This document shows positions 17,598-25,852 of a stretch of DNA of 64,000 bases, piece after piece; positions within the stretch are counted from its first letter, which is position 1, and each line of letters starts with the position of its first letter. Below the pieces are notes generated by a model. It saw nothing but the letters and a program-made list of their open reading frames with translations, made no database searches and was not told the DNA's origin. The position numbers and the translations under genes were made by a program. The stretch spans positions 1,674,001 through 1,738,000 of the forward strand of contig NZ_CP084463.1 in NCBI RefSeq assembly GCF_020405185.1, in the 5' to 3' direction. Origin of the DNA: Halomicrobium salinisoli. GTDB lineage: Archaea; Halobacteriota; Halobacteria; Halobacteriales; Haloarculaceae.

Positions 17598-17999
17598 ATG
17601 AGCGACATTTTTGTCAGCCGACTCATGACGGCCGATCCACTGACCGTATCCCCCGACACCTTCGTGGAGGAGGCCGCGAACGTCCTCCAGGAGGAGGACA
17701 TCGGATCGCTGCTCGTCGCGGAGGACGGCGACCTCGTGGGCATCCTCACCACGACGGACTTCGTCGACATCGTCGCCGCGAGCAAGCCGAAGGCGGAGAC
17801 GACCGTCGAGCGGTACATGTCCACCGACCTGACGACCGTCACCGCCCAGATCACCGTCGAGGACGCCGCCGAACTGATGATCGAGGAGGGCATCCATCAC
17901 CTCCCGGTGGTCGACGACGACGGCGCCGCTATCGGCATCCTGACGACCACCGACCTGACGAACTACGTCTCGAACCCCGAACTACGGTCGCCGGCCTAG
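17598..17999 (+). CDS. Two-CBS-domain protein
   Basis: A 133-residue protein made of two CBS domains: residues 8-58 (LMTADPLTVSPDTFVEEAANVLQ...DLVGILTTTDF) and 72-124 (YMSTDLTTVTAQITVEDAAELMI...AIGILTTTDL). CBS pairs bind adenosine nucleotides as energy sensors. There is no catalytic domain, so it must act on a partner. It stands alone, followed in convergent orientation by the HxlR regulator. Confidence 0.9.
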   Translation: MSDIFVSRLMTADPLTVSPDTFVEEAANVLQEEDIGSLLVAEDGDLVGILTTTDFVDIVAASKPKAETTVERYMSTDLTTVTAQITVEDAAELMIEEGIHHLPVVDDDGAAIGILTTTDLTNYVSNPELRSPA

Positions 18000-18002
18000 A
18001 AG

Positions 18003-18350
18003 TCAGTCTTCCTCGCCGAGCCACTCCGCCGCCCAGTCCTCGATCTCGTCGAAGACGGGACACAGCGAGCGGCCCTTGTCGGTGAGGGCGTAGAAGGTAG
18101 CGACGGGGGCGTCCTCCTCGAGGCGGCGGGTGACGAAGCCAGTCTCCTGGAGGTCGTCCAGCACGCGCGAGAGCGTGCGCGAGCTGGCGCCCGTCGAGCG
18201 CTTGAGCTCGTTGAACCGCTTCTCGCCGTCCTGCAGGTCGTGGAGGACGACCAGCCGCCAGCGCGAACCGATCTGTTCCAGCGAGTCCACCACGTAGCAG
18301 GTCTCCTCGCTGTGCTGGTCCGACCCCTGCTGTCGCTCTTCTACTGCCAT
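18003..18350 (-). CDS. HxlR-family transcription regulator
   Basis: A 115-residue winged-helix protein. It has the family N-terminal Cys (ETCYVVDSLEQIGSRW), the helix-turn-helix GEKRFNELKRSTGASSRTLSRVLDDLQETG, and the wing VTRRLEEDAPVATFYALTDKGRSL. HxlR proteins often sense redox or aldehydes through that Cys. The start at 18350 (MAVEERQ) is preferred over a more distal one because HxlR proteins have short N-termini. It lies next to an Fe-type alcohol dehydrogenase and a VOC protein, possible targets. Confidence 0.85.
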   Translation of the reverse strand: MAVEERQQGSDQHSEETCYVVDSLEQIGSRWRLVVLHDLQDGEKRFNELKRSTGASSRTLSRVLDDLQETGFVTRRLEEDAPVATFYALTDKGRSLCPVFDEIEDWAAEWLGEED

Positions 18351-18447
18351 GCCCCTACGTTCTGCGCCGCCCCTCAAGTAGGTTCGTATTCGAACCGGGT
18401 GTCACGACGCACCCAGCTATCTCGATGAAATCCGTCGGCCCCCGCCG

Positions 18448-19638
18448 CTACCAGGCCGCCTCCAGCACCGCGCGGACCGCCGCCGGCGTCGGATCGAGGC
18501 CCGCAGGCGCGTTCGCCATCAGCGCGTCGTCGACGACGGCGCGTGCCACGTCGTCGAACTCGTCCGGTTCGGGACCGTCGACGTCCCGGAGGCTGTCGGG
18601 CAGACCCAGCGCGTCGGCCACCTCGCGGACCGCGTCGACGACCGCCGCCGCGGGGTCGTCAGCGTCGCCGACGTCCAGGGCCTCGGCGAGCAGGTTCCGG
18701 CGGCCGTCGACCGCGTCGAAGACGTATTCGAGGACGTAGGGAGCGAGAACGCCGTGGGCGCGGCCCTGCTGGACGGGGTAGGGCCGCGAGACGCCGTGGC
18801 CGAAGGCGTGGATCACGGAGAGCGTGCCCGCGACCGGCCGCGAGATGCCGTACTGGACGAGCGCCAGCCCCTCGACGGCGCGGTCGAGGTCCTCGGGTGC
18901 TGGATCTCCGTCGGCGAACCCAAGCAGTCCCGCCCGGAACTGCCGGAGGCCGCGCCGGGCGGTCGCATCGGTGACCGGCGTCGACGCCCGCGCGTACAGC
19001 GTCTCGATCCCCTTGTCGAAGCCGTTCATCGCCGACGCTGCGAGGACGCCCCGCGGCGTCGTGCCGACGAGGTCGGGGTCGTAGACGACCGCCGCCGGCA
19101 TCAGCGCCGGGTCGGAGATCCCGCCGTCGACCGGCCGATCCACGAGTCCGCCGTCCGGCGTCGCGGTGATCCCCGCCGCGGCCGTGTGATCGGCGCCGGC
19201 CATCGTGGTGGGGACGGCCACGACGGGCGTGGGTTCGTCGGGCACGGAGAGCGTCCCCGTCTCGGCGAGTTCGGCGCCCAGTTCCGCGGCCGAGCGGTCG
19301 CCGGCCGCGACGACGCCGGCCACCTTCGCGACGTCGACGCTGCTCCCGCCGCCGACCGCGACGAGGACGTCGGCGTCCGTCCGCTCGATGGCCGCAGCGC
19401 CGGCGACGGGCGTCGCCAGTCGCTTCGCCGGCGTCGTCTCGTCGAACAGCCCGACGAGCCGGTCGCCCAGCCCGTCCCGGACCGGGTCCATCACGGCGGC
19501 GGTCGATCCGACCGTCTCGCCGGTCACCACGAGGGCTCGCTCGTGGCCCAGCGCGTCCAGTTCCGCACCGAGGTCCGCCGCGGCGCCGCGGCCGCACCGG
19601 AGCACCGCGGGGTCGTACTCGAATCTGAAGGCGTCCAT
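18448..19638 (-). CDS. Iron-containing alcohol dehydrogenase family protein
   Basis: A 396-residue protein of the Fe-ADH/glycerol-dehydrogenase superfamily. The Rossmann-like NAD site includes DVLVAVGGGSSVDVAKVAG and VPTTMAGADHTAAAGITA. The metal-binding His residues lie in VIHAFGHGVSRPYPVQQGRAHG. The ATG at 19636-19638 is used; the longer open frame upstream runs across the divergent VOC gene. Substrate alcohol unknown. Divergently transcribed from the VOC gene, with a 54-bp gap containing GCATATATCC, a likely TATA element for one of them. Confidence 0.82.
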   Translation of the reverse strand: MDAFRFEYDPAVLRCGRGAAADLGAELDALGHERALVVTGETVGSTAAVMDPVRDGLGDRLVGLFDETTPAKRLATPVAGAAAIERTDADVLVAVGGGSSVDVAKVAGVVAAGDRSAAELGAELAETGTLSVPDEPTPVVAVPTTMAGADHTAAAGITATPDGGLVDRPVDGGISDPALMPAAVVYDPDLVGTTPRGVLAASAMNGFDKGIETLYARASTPVTDATARRGLRQFRAGLLGFADGDPAPEDLDRAVEGLALVQYGISRPVAGTLSVIHAFGHGVSRPYPVQQGRAHGVLAPYVLEYVFDAVDGRRNLLAEALDVGDADDPAAAVVDAVREVADALGLPDSLRDVDGPEPDEFDDVARAVVDDALMANAPAGLDPTPAAVRAVLEAAW

Positions 19639-19692
19639 GGGCGGTGTTGGGTCGGGCGCAGCATATATCCGGGGCGTGAGCGAACTGTCCGC

Positions 19693-20529
19693 ATGGACGA
19701 ACTGCCCCCGTCGACGCGCGTCGGCCGGGTCGCGCTCCGCGTCGGCGACGTCGAGCGGGTCGCGGACTTCTACGAGCGGGTCGTCGGACTGCGCGTCCGC
19801 GAGCGGTCGCCCGACCGGGTCGTTCTCGGTGCGGACGAGCCGCTGCTGGTACTGGAATCCGCGCCGGACCTCCCCGAGCGACGGACCGACGAGGCCGGGC
19901 TCTACCACGTCGCGTTCAGGGTGCCGTCACGCGCGGCGCTCGGCGACGCCCTGCGCCGCGTCGAGTCCGAGTGGGAGCTGACCGGCGCCACCGATCACCT
20001 GGTGAGCGAGGCGCTGTACCTGACCGATCCGGACGGCAACGGCGTCGAGATCTATCTGGACCGCCCCCGCGGGGAGTGGCCGGTTTCGAGCGACGGCCGC
20101 GTCGAGATGGACACCCGTCCGCTGGCGCTCGGCGACCTCCGCGAGGCGGCCGCGGGCGCCGCGGCGGTGCCCGACGGGACCGACGTCGGACACGTCCACC
20201 TCGCGGTGACCGATCTCGACCGATCCCGGCGGTTCTACGTCGACGCGCTCGGGCTCCGGGTCCGGCAGGCGCTGGGCGAGGAGGCGCTGTTCACCGCCGC
20301 GGGCGACTACCACCACCACGTCGGGCTGAACACCTGGGAAGGCCGGTCGCGACCGGCGAGCGGTCGGGGACTCGCCTGGTTCGAACTCGTGGTGCCCGAC
20401 GCCGACGCGCTGGCGGGCGTGCGCGAGGTCGCGAGCGGAGCGAGCGACCTCGGGTTGAACGAGCGGGACGGCGGTCTCGAGACGGCGGATCCGGACGGCA
20501 TCGGACTCCGGTTACGCGCCCCCAAATGA
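19693..20529 (+). CDS. Two-domain VOC/glyoxalase (CatE-like) protein
   Basis: A 278-residue protein with two vicinal-oxygen-chelate domains. Domain one starts VGRVALRVGDVERVADFYERVVGLRV and holds YHVAFRV and DPDGNGVEIY; domain two starts DVGHVHLAVTDLDRSRRFYVDALGLRV and holds YHHHVGLNTWEGR. The His and Glu metal ligands (H..., E in VEIY and WFEL) are in place. It resembles catechol-2,3-dioxygenase CatE-type proteins, but could be a glyoxalase-like enzyme. Confidence 0.82.
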   Translation: MDELPPSTRVGRVALRVGDVERVADFYERVVGLRVRERSPDRVVLGADEPLLVLESAPDLPERRTDEAGLYHVAFRVPSRAALGDALRRVESEWELTGATDHLVSEALYLTDPDGNGVEIYLDRPRGEWPVSSDGRVEMDTRPLALGDLREAAAGAAAVPDGTDVGHVHLAVTDLDRSRRFYVDALGLRVRQALGEEALFTAAGDYHHHVGLNTWEGRSRPASGRGLAWFELVVPDADALAGVREVASGASDLGLNERDGGLETADPDGIGLRLRAPK

Positions 20530-20615
20530 CCGGACGGGAGCGGAGTCCTCCGGGATCCGCGACCGGATCGACGCCGTAGACGGAACCTACTCGGCCTGAC
20601 GACCGTTTTACCGGC

Positions 20616-20641
20616 CTATACTGATTACCGTTCTTCGGTAA
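20616..20641 (+). promoter_or_regulatory. TATA box plus palindrome before the ATP-grasp gene
   Basis: CCTATACT (about 20615-20622) is 28 bp before the ATG at 20651. Directly after it, TTACCG (20625-20630) and CGGTAA (20636-20641) form an inverted repeat around TTCTT, between TATA and start codon, where a repressor would block initiation. Confidence 0.45.
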
Positions 20642-20650
20642 CCCCGTTGT

Positions 20651-21850
20651 ATGTCGCAGGCCAGGTGGGCCGACGATCGCGTGTTGATTCCGACGGGGCA
20701 CGACGCCGCGAGCTACGTCTGCGTTCGGTCGCTGGCGGACCGGGGGGTCGAGGCCGTCGTGGCCTCGGACAAGGACGGCGTGCCGGCCGGCGCGTCCCGG
20801 TACTGCGCGGACAGCGCGACCCTCCCGCCGCCGCGCGAGGACCTCGTCGCCTACCGCGACGCCCTGCTGTCGCTCGCCGAGCGGCCGTCGGTCCGGACCG
20901 TGATCCCGGTGCGGCCGGAGGACTGCTACGTCCTCTCGCGGTACCGGGAGGCGTTCGAGGAACACGTCTCGCTGCCCGTCCCCTCGCTGGACCAGCTCAC
21001 GGCCGTCCAGGACCGGCTTCGGCTGGCGGAGGTCGCGGAGGCAGCGGGCGTCCCCGTCCCGGAGACGCGGGCCCTCTCGGAAGTCGACGACTGGGACGGC
21101 GAGCGGATCGTCAAGTCCCGGTACAACGTCCTCGCCGACGCCTACATGCCGGAGCTGGGACCGTCGGAGATAGACGTGGTCAAGGACATCCGCCACGTCG
21201 AACCGGGCGAGGTCCCCGACGCCGACGCGATCCGGGCGGAGATGGGCCACGACCCCGTCGTGCAGGAGTTCGTCCCCTACGACGACGAGTACATGTTCGC
21301 CGGCATCTACGACCACGGCGAGCCGCTGTCGACGTTCCAGCACCGCCAGATCCGCGGGACGTCCTACACCGGCGGCGGCGGCGTGTACCGCCGTTCGGTG
21401 TACGTCCCCGAACTCGAACGGGTCGCCCGCGACCTGCTGTCCGAACTGGACTGGCACGGGCTGGCCTGCATCGAGTACATGCACGACGCCGAGACGGGCG
21501 AGTTCGTCCTCACCGAGATCAACCCCCGGATGTGGCAGTCGCTGCCGTCGACGGTCCGGGCCGGCGTCGACTTCCCGTACCACTACTGGCTACTCGCCAC
21601 GGGTCGGGCCGACGAGGTCGATCCCGGCTACGACCTGGGCGTCGGGAGCCACTTCCTCCACGGCGAGATCGAGTACCTCGCCAGCGTCCTGCACGAGGAC
21701 TCCCCGCTGATCGAGCGGCCGTCGGTCGCCGGGTCGCTCTGGGCCGTCGCCGTCTCCATCCTCACCGAACCCCACTTCGACTACTTCGCGCTCGACGACC
21801 CGGGACCGTTCTTCCGCGGCGTGCTGAACGCCCTCCCAGTCGAGGTCTGA
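20651..21850 (+). CDS. ATP-grasp ligase
   Basis: A 399-residue ATP-grasp fold enzyme. It has the N-terminal PreATP-grasp segment (VLIPTGHDAASYVCVRSLADRGV), the central subdomain (DRLRLAEVAEAAGVPVPETRAL and RIVKSRYNV) and a metal-binding end TEINPRMWQSLP. This resembles carboxylate-amine ligases / carbamoyl-phosphate-synthase-like proteins found near surface-polysaccharide genes. The reaction would be ATP-dependent ligation of a carboxylate to an amine or thiol. It has no neighbouring genes of the same pathway, so its substrate is open. Confidence 0.82.
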   Translation: MSQARWADDRVLIPTGHDAASYVCVRSLADRGVEAVVASDKDGVPAGASRYCADSATLPPPREDLVAYRDALLSLAERPSVRTVIPVRPEDCYVLSRYREAFEEHVSLPVPSLDQLTAVQDRLRLAEVAEAAGVPVPETRALSEVDDWDGERIVKSRYNVLADAYMPELGPSEIDVVKDIRHVEPGEVPDADAIRAEMGHDPVVQEFVPYDDEYMFAGIYDHGEPLSTFQHRQIRGTSYTGGGGVYRRSVYVPELERVARDLLSELDWHGLACIEYMHDAETGEFVLTEINPRMWQSLPSTVRAGVDFPYHYWLLATGRADEVDPGYDLGVGSHFLHGEIEYLASVLHEDSPLIERPSVAGSLWAVAVSILTEPHFDYFALDDPGPFFRGVLNALPVEV

Positions 21851-21951
21851 CGCCGCCGCCGTACCGGTCGTTTCCGGCCGCTGCGGCAGCCGTCGGACCG
21901 TTCGGCGCATGCGCACTTTTATGTGCCTTGTGTACCATTAACGTAGCAGAT

Positions 21952-23490
21952 ATGTCCGAGGCACGAGGTGAGACTGTGCTGGCTCGCTGGTACCGCGAGC
22001 GCATCGCGGAACCGCAGACCGACGACGAAGTGTACGGTTACTGGCTGTTCGTGTTCGGCGTGCTGATCGGTATCTTCGGCGTGTTGCTCGCCGCGACGAC
22101 CGCCGGGCAGACGGGGACCACCTTCCAGCGCCTGGCCGGCATCGCGCTGGGCGGCGTGGGGCTGATCTTCCTGTTGCTCGGGACCGTGATACGGCTCCCG
22201 CTAGAGCGGCGCGCGATCAAGGTGGCGTACGCCGGCGCGGCCATCGCGCTCGTCGCCGTGGTCTGGCTGGTGCTGACCTTCGAGGGCGGCCGCGCGCAGC
22301 GATCGTCGATCATGGGGCTGTACGGCATCGGGCTGGCGGTCGTCGCCGCCGGGGCCGCCCTCGTGCCGATGCTGTCCGAGGCGGACGGATCGGCGGCGCG
22401 CGAGGCCGCGAGGGCCGCTTCGGCTGACGCGGCGGCCGCGCGGGAGGAGGCGGACGCCGCCCGCGAGGACGCCGCTGCGGCCGGCGACGAGGCCGACGAC
22501 CTCCGCGAGGAGGTCGCCGCGCTCGAGGCGGAACTGGCCGACGCCGGCGAGAGCCGGGCGACCTTCGAGCTCTACGAGGACCGGGGCGGGAAGTACCGCT
22601 GGCGGCTCCGCCACCGGAACGGAAACGTCGTCGCCGACAGCGGGCAGGGGTACACCCGCCGGGCGAACGCCCAGAACGGGCTCGCCAGCGTCCGGCGCAA
22701 CGCGCTGGGCGCGGCGCTGGTCGACCTCGACGAGGAGCTCGAGGAGCCCATCGAGGCGGCCGACGAGGGCGTCGTCGCGTACCCGCCGGGCGAGAGCCAG
22801 GGGACGTTCGAGGTGTACGAGGACGAGGGCGGCGAGTACCGCTGGCGGCTCCGGCATCGCAACGGCGAGATCATCGCCGACGGCGGGCAGGGGTACGACC
22901 GCGAGGCCGACGCCGTCGAGGCGGTCGAGCGGGTCGGCGATCTCGTCGGTCAGGCGGCGTACCTCCGGGCCGATCCGACGGCCTTCGAGGTGTACCGCGA
23001 CGCGGCCGACGAGTGGCGCTGGCGGCTGGTCCACAAGAACGGCCGGGTGCTCGCGGACAGCGGCGAGGGCTACGCCTCCCGGAGCAACGCGCGCCGGGCC
23101 GTCGACACCGTTCGCGACGCGATGGCGGGCGACGGCAGCGGCGAGTTCGAGGTGTACGAAGACGCGTCGGGCGACTACCGCTGGCGGCTGGTCGCCGGCA
23201 ACGGCGAGATCATCGCCGACGGCGGGCAGGGCTTCATCGGCGAGGAGATGGCGGAGGACAGCATCGAGCGCGTCCGCGGCCACTCGGCGGACGCCGACGT
23301 CCTCGATATCGGACGGGCCGCCTTCGAGGTGTACAAGGACGCGGGCAACGACTTCCGCTGGCGGCTGCGCCACCGCAACGGCAACATCCTCGCAGACAGC
23401 GGCGAGGGATACGCCTCGCGGACGAACGCGTTCGACGGCATCGACAGCGTGAAGCGCAACGCGCCGAACGCGGACGTCGAGTCTGCCTGA
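21952..23490 (+). CDS. Membrane protein with five tandem DUF1508 (YegP/UPF0339) repeats
   Basis: A 512-residue protein. Four membrane helices lie between residues 28 and 142, then an Ala/Asp/Glu coiled coil (about 145-200), then five DUF1508 units beginning near residues 205, 286, 345, 399 and 458. Each unit reads F-E-(V/L)-Y-x-D ... (Y/W/F)-R-W-R-L-x-x-x-N-G-x-(I/V)-(I/L/V)-A-D-(S/G)-G-(Q/E)-G-Y. Haloarchaeal DUF1508 proteins such as HVO_2922 usually have two units in a small soluble protein. Five on a membrane anchor is unusual. The TATA-like CTTTTATG lies 30-37 bp before the ATG. Function unknown; the repeats should lie in the cytoplasm. Confidence 0.88.
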   Translation: MSEARGETVLARWYRERIAEPQTDDEVYGYWLFVFGVLIGIFGVLLAATTAGQTGTTFQRLAGIALGGVGLIFLLLGTVIRLPLERRAIKVAYAGAAIALVAVVWLVLTFEGGRAQRSSIMGLYGIGLAVVAAGAALVPMLSEADGSAAREAARAASADAAAAREEADAAREDAAAAGDEADDLREEVAALEAELADAGESRATFELYEDRGGKYRWRLRHRNGNVVADSGQGYTRRANAQNGLASVRRNALGAALVDLDEELEEPIEAADEGVVAYPPGESQGTFEVYEDEGGEYRWRLRHRNGEIIADGGQGYDREADAVEAVERVGDLVGQAAYLRADPTAFEVYRDAADEWRWRLVHKNGRVLADSGEGYASRSNARRAVDTVRDAMAGDGSGEFEVYEDASGDYRWRLVAGNGEIIADGGQGFIGEEMAEDSIERVRGHSADADVLDIGRAAFEVYKDAGNDFRWRLRHRNGNILADSGEGYASRTNAFDGIDSVKRNAPNADVESA

Positions 23491-23516
23491 TCAGGCCGGT
23501 CCGCGGCGCTGCCGTT

Positions 23517-24317
23517 CTACGTCAGATCGACGACTTCGTAGGCCACGTTCTGGTTCCTGAAGCCGTCCGTGTGCGCGGCGAGCTCGTCGCCCACGGCCAG
23601 CAGGAGGACGTCGAGGCCGCGCGTGGCGGCCTCCGTGACGGCCTCGTCGGTGGCGAAGCGGACGTCCGGGTCGAGACCGGCCGCGTCGGCGAGCGCCACC
23701 GCCTCGTTGCCAGCGACGGCGACGAGGTCGTGGTCGGGCGCCCGCTGCGCGACCGCGTCGGCGTCGACCTCGGCGCTGCCGCCGTCGCGGATCGGCGGGA
23801 CCGTCACGACGGTCACCGTCCCGTAGTCGTAGTCGACGACGCCGTCGAAGTCGGTGATGCCGACGTCGCGGCCGGCCTCGGCGTCGGAGACGGCGACGGC
23901 GGTCGCGCCGCCGGTCTCGCCCGGCGTGGCGCGGAGCACCCCGTCCTGCATCGTGAGGGACACCGTAGCTCCCTCGGAGACGTCCGCGGTCGCGATGGCG
24001 GTGTCGACCTCGACCTGGCCGATCACCTCCTCGGAGACGTGGGAGACGAACTCCCGGAGGCCGTCGGTCTGGGAGATGAGCCAGTCGACGCCCTCCTTGG
24101 TCACCTCGTAGCGCCCGCGGCCGTGCTTGCGGACGTACTCCCGCTCGACGAGCTCCTGCAGGTAGTTCGAGACCGCCTGCGAGGTAATGCCGATCTCGTC
24201 GGCGATCTCCCGCTGGCTGACCGCCGGCTGGCGCTCCGCGATCTCCACCAGGATCTGGTACTGAGTCGCGTTGCGCTTGCTCCGGAGGACGCTCGCGTCG
24301 TCGGCGTCGTCGGCCAT
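23517..24317 (-). CDS. Winged-helix regulator divergent from the cobalamin operon
   Basis: A 266-residue protein. Residues 10-85 form a MarR-like winged helix (ATQYQILVEIAERQPAVSQREIADEIGITSQAVSNYLQELV written in part here: recognition helix SQAVSNYLQELV). The C-terminal 170 residues are a separate domain (GATAVAVSDAEAGRDVG; DHDLVAVAGNEAVALADAAGL) with an alternating alpha/beta pattern that might bind a small molecule, for example a corrinoid intermediate or cofactor; that is inference. A TATA-like GATATTTG about 26-33 bp before the ATG implies a leaderless transcript. It is head-to-head with cbiT over 150 bp holding two inverted repeats, so it is the best candidate for the B12 regulator. Confidence 0.8.
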   Translation of the reverse strand: MADDADDASVLRSKRNATQYQILVEIAERQPAVSQREIADEIGITSQAVSNYLQELVEREYVRKHGRGRYEVTKEGVDWLISQTDGLREFVSHVSEEVIGQVEVDTAIATADVSEGATVSLTMQDGVLRATPGETGGATAVAVSDAEAGRDVGITDFDGVVDYDYGTVTVVTVPPIRDGGSAEVDADAVAQRAPDHDLVAVAGNEAVALADAAGLDPDVRFATDEAVTEAATRGLDVLLLAVGDELAAHTDGFRNQNVAYEVVDLT

Positions 24318-24384
24318 TGGCCGTGGCTCGGGAGGCCGCGCGCAAATATCTTTGCCTTATTGACGACGTAGTTGTCGATCTACC

Positions 24385-24406
24385 GGCAATCCGGGGCAGT
24401 ATTGCC
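24385..24406. promoter_or_regulatory. Inverted repeat GGCAAT-N10-ATTGCC in the regulator/cbiT gap
   Basis: GGCAAT (24385-24390) and ATTGCC (24401-24406) are perfect 6-bp arms with 10 bp between them, midway between the two divergent start codons. A plausible operator for the winged-helix protein. Confidence 0.4.
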
Positions 24407-24419
24407 AAACTGGATTTTA

Positions 24420-24443
24420 CTAATACAACCACAATTGTTTTAG
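24420..24443 (+). promoter_or_regulatory. B12-locus promoter palindrome at cbiT
   Basis: CTAATACAA (24420-24428), six bases, then TTGTTTTAG (24435-24443), arms pairing 8 of 9. The right arm contains the TATA-like TTTTAGG and ends 24 bases before the cbiT ATG. The same element occurs at 30633-30656, and its right arm at 40688-40696. Confidence 0.65.
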
Positions 24444-24467
24444 GACTCACGGGAGTTGCCCTAGCCG

Positions 24468-25064
24468 ATGAGCCGCGTTGCACTCCCCCACGACGCGAAG
24501 GCCGGCCCGACCAAGCCGGAGGTCCGGGCCGTCCTCCTGCAGAAACTGGGCCTCGGGCCCGACGACCACTTCGTCGAGGTCGGCTCCTGCACCGGCGCGG
24601 TCACCGTCGGGGCCGCCCGCCGGGCCGGCCGCGTGACGGCGCTGGAGCGCAAGCCCGACCGCCTGGAGACGACCGAGCGGAACCTCGCCGCCAACGACGT
24701 CGCCGCCGACGTCGACCTGCGCGAGGCCGAGGCGCCCGACGGCCTCCCGGACGACGCCGACGCCCTGTTCCTGGGCGGCAGCCGCAACTACGAGGCCGTC
24801 CTCGACCACGCCGTCGAGACCGGCGTCGATCGCGTCGTCATGAACGTCTCCCGGCTGGAGGTCGCCGGCGCCGCGACCGAGGCGTTCCGAGAGCGCGACC
24901 TGCTCGACGAGGTCGTCCAGTTCCAGGTCAGCCGCGGCTACGAGCTGGCCGGCGCGACGAGCTTCGACTCGGACAACCCCGTCTACATGCTGGTCGGCGG
25001 CGCTGGAGGCGACGGGGAAGAGGTCGCAGCGGATGGCGGCAGCGTCGGAGGTGATTCCCGATGA
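24468..25064 (+). CDS. cbiT: CbiT, cobalt-precorrin-6B C15-methyltransferase/decarboxylase
   Basis: A 198-residue class I SAM methyltransferase. SAM motif I is DHFVEVGSCTGAVTVGAA (normally VxDIGxGTG), followed by VTALERKPDRLETTERN. The start HDAKAGPTKPEVRAVLLQKLGL is the CbiT N-terminal signature (usually T-K-x-E-V-R). CbiT methylates C15 and removes the C12 acetate carboxyl in the late corrin pathway. It heads the run cbiT-L-F-G and overlaps cbiL by ATGA. The leaderless start is set by the TATA in the palindrome upstream. Confidence 0.9.
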   Translation: MSRVALPHDAKAGPTKPEVRAVLLQKLGLGPDDHFVEVGSCTGAVTVGAARRAGRVTALERKPDRLETTERNLAANDVAADVDLREAEAPDGLPDDADALFLGGSRNYEAVLDHAVETGVDRVVMNVSRLEVAGAATEAFRERDLLDEVVQFQVSRGYELAGATSFDSDNPVYMLVGGAGGDGEEVAADGGSVGGDSR

Positions 25065-25852
25065 CGCTCTACGGCGTCGGACTGGGACCCGGCGACGCGG
25101 ACCTCGTGACCGTCCGCGGCAAGCGAGTGCTGGAGGAGGCGGACGTCGTCTTCTCGCCAGGGCGGCTCTCCCGCTCCGTGGCGACCGAGCACGTCCCGGC
25201 GGAGCGCATCGGCGACCTCGACTTCCCGATGACCCGCGACGAGGAGAAGCTCCGGACGGCCTGGAAGGAGGCCGCCGCGGAGATCGCACCGCGCGCTCGG
25301 GAGGGGGACGCCGCTTTCGTGACGCTGGGGGACCCGAACGTCTACTCCACGTTCGGCCACCTCCGCCGGACGATGCGGGCGTTCCATCCCGACGTCGACC
25401 TGGAGATCGTCCCCGGCGTCAGCGCGGTGACGGCCTTCGCCACCGCGCTGGGCGTCGAGATTCCCTCGGGCGCCGGCATCGCGCTGCGCGAGGCGGACAA
25501 GGGCGCCTCGCCGACCGGCCCCGACCGGATGGTCCTGTTCAAGGTGACCGACGCGCCGGCGACCCACGAGGGCCTCGTCGAGGCCGGCTACGACGTGGTC
25601 TACGGCCGCCGGCTCTACATGGAGCAGGGCGAGACCGTGGTGACTGACGATCCGACGGAGATCGACGAGCGCGACTACTACACGCTGGCCTACGCAGAAC
25701 GGCCGGACGCTCGCGTCGAGAAGGCCACCGACGCGTTCCTCGAGAGAGCAGACGACGCGAGCGTGGTGACGGACGGTGGAGACTATGCCAGCAGACGCGC
25801 CCGACAGGAGCGCTCCGAGAGCGAACTCTGCGGCGACGAGGTGCGAGAATGA
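25061..25852 (+). CDS. cbiL: CbiL, cobalt-factor II C20-methyltransferase
   Basis: A 263-residue tetrapyrrole methylase: N-terminal LYGVGLGPGDADLVTVRGKRVLEEADVV, FVTLGDPNVYSTFGHL, IVPGVSAVTAFATALG and LREADKGASPTGPDRMVLFK. The C20 branch (CobI/CbiL) is recognised by the VGLGPGDxxLxTxxA/G start and the ALG...E segment. It uses SAM to methylate C20, the first corrin-specific methylation. About 35 extra residues at the C-terminus are low complexity. ATGA overlaps at both ends show translational coupling with cbiT and cbiF. Confidence 0.9.
   Translation: MTLYGVGLGPGDADLVTVRGKRVLEEADVVFSPGRLSRSVATEHVPAERIGDLDFPMTRDEEKLRTAWKEAAAEIAPRAREGDAAFVTLGDPNVYSTFGHLRRTMRAFHPDVDLEIVPGVSAVTAFATALGVEIPSGAGIALREADKGASPTGPDRMVLFKVTDAPATHEGLVEAGYDVVYGRRLYMEQGETVVTDDPTEIDERDYYTLAYAERPDARVEKATDAFLERADDASVVTDGGDYASRRARQERSESELCGDEVRE

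Noticed and set aside
24318-24467. Cobalamin riboswitch before cbiT
   Set aside because: The mRNA is predicted leaderless (TATA about 27 bp before the ATG), leaving no room for an aptamer, and no B12-box-like sequence was seen.
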